This document shows, one piece after another, positions 60,068 through 64,000 of a DNA stretch of 64,000 nt. The notes under the pieces were generated by a model that saw only the letters and a program-made list of their open reading frames with translations, made no database searches and was not told where the DNA came from. This DNA comes from CBDCYN01 sp965224205. Its GTDB lineage: Bacteria; Planctomycetota; Phycisphaerae; Phycisphaerales; Phycisphaeraceae. Positions within the stretch are counted from its first letter, which is position 1, and every line of letters begins with the position of its first letter. The stretch is taken from NCBI GenBank assembly GCA_965224205.1, contig CBDCYN010000004.1, forward strand, positions 62,001-126,000. Reading direction: 5' to 3'. Position numbers and translations under genes: made by a program.

Positions 60068-60194
60068 CGGCCCTGTCAAGGTGGGGGTGGAATAGGGTAT
60101 CTCGTTAGCCAAAGACCCAGCTGCGGGCTGGCAGCCCGCAGGTAAAGTTGCTTGGGAACCCCTCAAACCCCGCCCATATAACGGTGCAGGGCGA
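60068..60194 (+). repeat. PR2 repeat, copy 3 (127 bp)
   Basis: Left end GGCCCTGTCAAGGTGGGGGT, core TATCTCGTTAGCC and CCCAGCTGCGGGCTGGCAGC, right end ATAACGGTGCAGGGCGA. Internal CAGCTGCGGGCTGGCAGCCC can form hairpins. It lies in the 59599-60231 gap, which holds no gene. Confidence 0.78.
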
Positions 60195-60231
60195 ATCGAT
60201 TGTGTCGAACCCTGCCACGGCGTCCATGGTT

Positions 60232-61191
60232 TCAATCGAAGCCCAACGGGTGGGGGGACGCCCATCGTACCTCTTGGTACGTCTCGAAACCGGCTGCCGC
60301 TTGTTGCAGTGCTTCGAATGAATCGCCGCGGCGGATCTGAACCCTGAACAGGGGTTCACACGGGTCGAGCCACTGGATGACCTCGCCGCCTTCGTACGCG
60401 ACGATCTCTTGGATCCGGCCCGGGGTGGCCGTGTCAAGGAACCGGACGGTCAGCTCGTTGGCGTAGAACCAATCATTAGACCCGGCATCGCGTACCGTCC
60501 CGCGGCTGGCTGCGTCCAGGGCAGTGGTCGGGAAGCGGGTGATGACCACCTCCGCGGGTTGGTCGGGGTGTTCCACGTCGTCCGCAGGCGGGTTGAGACG
60601 GAACCATCTCGTGCCCTCGTCCGTCGGCGACAGCGACACCTGACCCTCGTAAACCGCCACGATGGGGTGTTTCTTGTGATGCTTGGTCAACCGGCCCGCT
60701 TGATGGATCACGACTCCCCGCGCGTCGACCTCGAATAAATCGAACGACGGTGGCCAATCTAGCGGGCTAGCCCGCGTGACGCGTACGGCAAACCTCACCT
60801 GGATGGGGCCACTCAAACCCACCACCCGGGGGCTGGGGACCAGTTGCTCGACGCGGAACGTCTTGTAGGTAGGCCGAACGCCAGATTGCCGGTGGGGATC
60901 CTCAGGGGCACTGGGCGGTGTCGGGACCAGGCCGCTGTCTTCGGGGCTGTGAGTCTCTGACGGGGGGCGGTCGCGATCACGTTTTTTCTGGATCGATCCA
61001 CGACCCGCGTGATCGGGGAATAGGAGCGGAGCCAACGGCCGCGGGGTTGAATAACTAGCCAGGATCCGCCCTCCCCACCGGCGCTGGGGTTTGGGGCTAG
61101 TCAGACCGGGTTGGTCGAGGGACCATCCGGCGGCTGCGGCGCAACCCATCACCAAAGTCACCAGCGGCCACCCGTGTCGAACACGTCTCAT
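60232..61191 (-). CDS. Secreted protein ending in a subtilase-propeptide-like domain
   Basis: 319 residues. Signal peptide RRVRHGWPLVTLVMGCAAAA. A Pro/Arg-rich linker follows, then a beta-rich domain (IQVRFAVRVTRASPLDWPPS; VAVYEGQVSLSPTDEGTRWF). The C-terminal 75 residues (FYANELTVRFLDTATPGRIQ, EIVAYEGGEVIQW, EPLFRVQIRRGDSFEALQQA) resemble the N-terminal propeptide of subtilisin-type proteases, yet no protease domain follows: the protein stops after ASPHPLGFD. It may be a stand-alone propeptide or protease inhibitor module. The ATG at 61191 fits the signal peptide. Confidence 0.6.
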   Translation of the reverse strand: MRRVRHGWPLVTLVMGCAAAAGWSLDQPGLTSPKPQRRWGGRILASYSTPRPLAPLLFPDHAGRGSIQKKRDRDRPPSETHSPEDSGLVPTPPSAPEDPHRQSGVRPTYKTFRVEQLVPSPRVVGLSGPIQVRFAVRVTRASPLDWPPSFDLFEVDARGVVIHQAGRLTKHHKKHPIVAVYEGQVSLSPTDEGTRWFRLNPPADDVEHPDQPAEVVITRFPTTALDAASRGTVRDAGSNDWFYANELTVRFLDTATPGRIQEIVAYEGGEVIQWLDPCEPLFRVQIRRGDSFEALQQAAAGFETYQEVRWASPHPLGFD

Positions 61192-61380
61192 GCAGTTCTC
61201 CTTCTTTGAAATCACGAGAAACTCTATAGCCGAGTGACGATGGGAAGCAAGGGGGTGTCGTGCAAGTTAGTGGCCATGGGTGGCTGGGGCGAGATTCGTC
61301 AAAGACGCAGATACCCCAGATCCAGGGCGATACGGGCAGATACCGGGCGTGGGACGTGTCGGGCTGGGGCACGCTTTGCT

Positions 61381-61496
61381 TAGAGCGTTTCCCGATTTCG
61401 TGTACGACGTCAAGTGGTCGGGGTATTCCGAGAAACCCGCTGCCTCACGGGCGCGGCTCGCTTGGGGCGTCGTACACCATTTCGGGAAACGCTCTA
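61381..61496. mobile_element. MITE with TAGAGCG termini, copy 2 (116 bp)
   Basis: Begins TAGAGCGTTTCCCGATTTCG, ends TTTCGGGAAACGCTCTA. It is the reverse-oriented relative of 1828-1927, nearly identical over the ends and the REP-like centre (AAACCCGCTGCCTCACGGGC then GCGGCTCGCT), with a 16-base insert. TA at each tip. The rest of the 61192-61767 gap has only a weak REP-like trace near 61646. Confidence 0.85.
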
Positions 61497-61767
61497 GTCC
61501 CGGGCACCTATAAATTTTCGTGAACGTGCTCCCAACTTGGACGACACCCCAGTGAAGGGGCAGATATGAATTTTCGGGCCAACTTCTTGGCGAGCCGTGA
61601 CCAAGGCAGAAGGCAATGGAGCGTTTTGCTACGAAACCCGCTTCGTGACGGGCGAGGTTCGCAGAGGCGACGACTCGAAAATTTGTAGCAGACGCGACAC
61701 GAGGATTCGCGTTGATTGACTCCATAAAATAAACTCATGGTGCTTGAGCCCCACCGGGCAGTCACCA

Positions 61768-61841
61768 CGGGGTGTAGCTCAGCTTGGCAGAGCGCCTGCT
61801 TTGGGAGCAGGAGGCCGCAGGTTCAAATCCTGTCACCCCGA
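61768..61841 (+). tRNA. tRNA-Pro (anticodon TGG)
   Basis: Acceptor CGGGGTG/CACCCCG, D arm GCTC...GAGC, anticodon stem CCTGC/GCAGG with loop TTTGGGA (anticodon TGG), T arm GCAGG-TTCAAAT-CCTGT, discriminator A. No encoded CCA. A tyrosine integrase gene ends 47 bases downstream, pointing toward this tRNA. Confidence 0.96.
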
Positions 61842-62056
61842 TTGTTACCTGTAGTGTAACATTGTTTCGATGCGTTCTTTAGGTGGGCTACCCGGCTTCT
61901 TCCTTTGTTTCATTTTGTGGCATGCTGTGGGCCTTGTTGCCAACAAAATGCACCCCACGTGCACCCGGCCTTTCTAGTGCTTCGACCGCCTTGGCCTGGT
62001 TGGCCAGCCGGATGCGGGCGTAGTGCTTCATGGTCAGCTTGGGGTCGCTGTGACGC

Positions 62057-62061
62057 ATCCT
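62057..62061. repeat. Target site duplication ATCCT, left
   Basis: ATCCT at 62057-62061 is repeated at 63331-63335, flanking the IS481-type element exactly at its inverted-repeat tips. Confidence 0.85.
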
Positions 62062-63330
62062 TTGTATTAGTTAAGACTTCATCTGACGCTTCCGTTAATC
62101 TTTGTTTCTCACAGAAGGAGACCGTCAGATGACCACCGACCAGAAGATCATTGCCAACAAAGTGGGGTTGCTCAAGCTGGCCCAGGCGCTGGGCAGCGTG
62201 TCGCAGGCGTGCAAGGTGATGGGGTATTCTCGAGACAGTTTCTACCGGTTCAAGCAGCTCTACGACCAGGGCGGGGAGTTGGCCCTTCAAGAGATCAGCC
62301 GCAAGAAGCCGATCCTGGCCAACCGCGTCGACCCCGAGATCGAGCAAGCCGTGGTCGCGTTCGCGATCGAGCAGCCCGCTTACGGGCAGGTGCGGGTGTC
62401 GAACGAACTCAAGAAGCAAGGCAAGCTCATCTCACCGGGCGGGGTGCGAAGCGTGTGGCTGCGGCATGATCTTGAGACGTTCAAGAAGCGACTCAAGGCA
62501 CTCGAAGCCAAGATGGCTCAGGACCCCGACCACACCGTGCTGACCGAAGCCCAGGTCGTGGCGTTGGAAAAAGCCAAGCAAGACAAGCAGGCCCACGGTG
62601 AAATTGAAACCGAACACCCCGGCTACCTCGGGGCTCAAGACACGTATTACGTGGGCACGATCAAGGGCGTGGGCCGGATCTATCAGCAGACGTTTATCGA
62701 TACGTATACGCGGGTGGCGCACGCAAAGCTCTATGATCGCAAGAACGCCCTCGTGGCCGCGGATCTGCTCAACGACCGGGTGATCCCGTGGTACGAACAG
62801 CACGACGTGGACCTGCTACGCATCCTCACCGACCGCGGCACGGAGTACTGCGGGAATCGTGAGCACCACGAATATCAGCTGTACCTGGCGATCGAGGACA
62901 TCGATCACACCAAGACCAAAGCCCGAAGCCCGCAGACCAACGGGATCTGCGAACGGCTGCACAAGACGATGCAGGACGAGTTTTATAGCATCGCGTTCCG
63001 CAAGAAGATCTACACGAGCCTCGAAGAACTCCAAGCCGACTTGGATGCGTGGCTGGTGACGTACAATGAACAGCGACCCCACAGCGGCCGCTACTGTTAC
63101 GGCAAGACCCCGATGGCGACGTTCAAGGATTCGATCCCGTTAGCCCACGCCAAGCGGCTCGATGGCTCTTCTCTAGAAGGGGTTCGGGTGAGCGAAGCGA
63201 ACGAGAGCCGAGCCGAGGATCTGGGCGTCACCCAAGGCGCGATCGAGGCGCGGACGAAAGACACTCGAAGCGGCAGTCTTGCTGTTGCCAGATAACTCTC
63301 GCGTGTCAGATGAAGTGGTGGCTAGTACAA
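62062..63330 (+). mobile_element. IS481-type insertion sequence, intact (1269 bp)
   Basis: Left tip TTGTATTAGTTAAGACTTCA and right tip (complement) TTGTACTAGCCACCACTTCA are inverted repeats that continue through TCTGAC. ATCCT flanks both sides. One long transposase gene fills the element. Related pieces lie at 5299-5623 (truncated) and 24755-24799 (solo end), so the family has been active in this genome. Confidence 0.9.
62129..63295 (+). CDS. IS481-family transposase
   Basis: 388 residues. An N-terminal helix-turn-helix (LAQALGSVSQACKVMGYSRD then SFYRFKQLYDQGG) precedes a winged region (KLISPGGVRSVWLRHDLETF). The rve/DDE core has Asp in QQTFIDTYTRVAHAKLYDRK, Asp in LLRILTDRGTEYCG and Glu in SPQTNGICERLHKTMQDEFY. 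The ATG at 62129 has AGAAGGAG 9 bases upstream. The last 40 residues (LEGVRVSEANESRAEDLGVT) look like read-through into the inverted-repeat zone. The frame is intact, so it may be functional. Confidence 0.92.
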   Translation: MTTDQKIIANKVGLLKLAQALGSVSQACKVMGYSRDSFYRFKQLYDQGGELALQEISRKKPILANRVDPEIEQAVVAFAIEQPAYGQVRVSNELKKQGKLISPGGVRSVWLRHDLETFKKRLKALEAKMAQDPDHTVLTEAQVVALEKAKQDKQAHGEIETEHPGYLGAQDTYYVGTIKGVGRIYQQTFIDTYTRVAHAKLYDRKNALVAADLLNDRVIPWYEQHDVDLLRILTDRGTEYCGNREHHEYQLYLAIEDIDHTKTKARSPQTNGICERLHKTMQDEFYSIAFRKKIYTSLEELQADLDAWLVTYNEQRPHSGRYCYGKTPMATFKDSIPLAHAKRLDGSSLEGVRVSEANESRAEDLGVTQGAIEARTKDTRSGSLAVAR

Positions 63331-63335
63331 ATCCT
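63331..63335. repeat. Target site duplication ATCCT, right
   Basis: Second copy of the 5-bp ATCCT flanking the IS481-type element. Within the integrase frame it encodes part of the Arg-Met junction. Confidence 0.85.
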
Positions 63336-64000
63336 TACCACCGCGTCCATCAAGTCCACCCCCGCCTCATACATGTGTGTGCAGAACGTGACGCGCAGAC
63401 ACTTTCTGTGCAGCTTCCCTTCGATCGTTTCGTATCCCGACCAGGGCCGCCAATCTGGACCGGCGTCCTTGGGACGTTGACCTGGACCGATGATGCCGGC
63501 CCTAGCGAGGTCCTTTTTCCAGGTCAGAAGCCTGGGCTTATGGCTGAAGAGTGGTTTATGACCCGGAACAGTATTCTTGGCGATCGTCTCTCGCAGAGAT
63601 TCGGCAAGTTCAGATCCGATCGCCAGCTCCGCGTCCCGACCGTTCTTGGTGATCTCAGCGGTCAGCAGCAGCGCGGGTGGATCGCCAGCGAGATCGAGGT
63701 GCCGGGGCCTTAACCGAGCGATCTCCGACCAACGCAGACCAGCCCGGCCCGCCAACAGGTAATACAGGGCCCGATTGGCGCCGCCGCGCGGATGGCGGGC
63801 AGTCGTATCAATCAGCTTCCAAAACTGGTCGACCGTTAGAGACCGGCTGACCTGGCGTCGATCTTTGTCTTCGTTGAGCTTTGGGATCACGGTTAGCGTG
63901 TTGGCCGCAATCATGCCCCGCTTCTGGGCCCAGTTCATCAGCGCGACGATCGAAGTTCGGTAGTGGTTGCGGGTTCGGTGGGATCGATCGGATCTCACCA

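Larger units (their letters stand above)
61888..64000 (-). pseudogene. Tyrosine recombinase (integrase), split by an IS481-type element and cut by the right edge
   Basis: Two halves lie either side of the element at 62062-63330. The right half (63331-64000) reads RNHYRTSIVALMNWAQKRGM (core-binding domain), RAGLRWSEIARLRPRHLDL (catalytic Arg) and CLRVTFCTHMYEAGVDLMDA. Removing the element and one copy of the 5-bp duplication joins AVVR directly to MRHSDPKLTMKHYARI in frame, supplying the His and the nucleophile Tyr. The frame then ends at 61888 after 50 more residues. The first His of the HxxR box appears as Lys (KCLR). The gene lies next to tRNA-Pro, as island integrases do. Its N-terminus is outside the window. 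Confidence 0.88.

Overview
The window is a 64 kb GC-rich bacterial chromosome segment. Its gene content fits the phylum Planctomycetota, most likely class Phycisphaerae: a DUF2934 protein, an H-X9-DG-like prepilin-type protein, a fused PilM-PilN protein with large partners, a CcsBA-linked NrfHA cluster, and genes in small scattered operons. This placement is inferred from gene families; no rRNA is present to confirm it.

Layout. 0-5.2 kb: RNase R (cut by the left edge), a YlbF-like protein, a secreted unknown protein and an ABC-F ATPase. 5.3-8.34 kb: a nested graveyard of mobile DNA, consisting of a truncated IS481-type element, a MITE, an IS630 element with a frameshifted transposase, a broken large serine recombinase and an intact IS5/IS427-type element. 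8.4-24.7 kb: central metabolism and housekeeping, namely 2-oxoglutarate:ferredoxin oxidoreductase (korA, korB), fumarase, acetolactate synthase, a secreted GlcG/HbpS-like protein, an aldehyde dehydrogenase, mannose-6-phosphate isomerase, a DUF442-type lipoprotein, 3-methyladenine glycosylase, a CBS protein and an MsbA-like exporter. 24.8-30.7 kb: a leftward operon for nitrite ammonification (lipoprotein, fused CcsBA, NrfH, NrfA). 31-36.6 kb: PolX, a guanine-deaminase-like enzyme, MurJ and two small membrane proteins. 36.7-41.7 kb: a type IV pilus inner-membrane operon. 42-53.3 kb: tRNA-Ala, a large secreted protein, malate dehydrogenase, PurM, a Fur-family regulator, a deoxyhypusine-synthase-like protein, an IS3 fragment, tRNA-Ile2, LeuA and DUF2934. 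53.5-61.2 kb: a response regulator and histidine kinase pair, DUF1802, ArgS, a prepilin-like protein and a secreted protein ending in a subtilase-propeptide-like domain. 61.7-64 kb: tRNA-Pro(UGG) followed by a tyrosine integrase that an intact IS481-type element has split with a 5-bp target duplication. This looks like the edge of a genomic island that continues past the right edge.

Metabolic theme. KorAB, FumC, Mdh, acetolactate synthase and NrfHA suggest a flexible or anaerobic-capable heterotroph that can use a ferredoxin-linked TCA step and reduce nitrite to ammonium.

The most unusual feature is the intergenic DNA. Many intergenic gaps carry small inverted-repeat elements. I recognise a roughly 105-bp family with TATAC.CATC.CG.AT.AAA termini (PR1, at least eight good copies plus fragments). 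A roughly 127-bp family has GCCCTG..GG.AAGGAT termini (PR2, three copies). TAGAGCG-ended MITEs share their tips with the resident IS630. REP-like palindromes also recur. PR1 and PR2 are my own labels; I cannot match them to any named family from the sequence alone.
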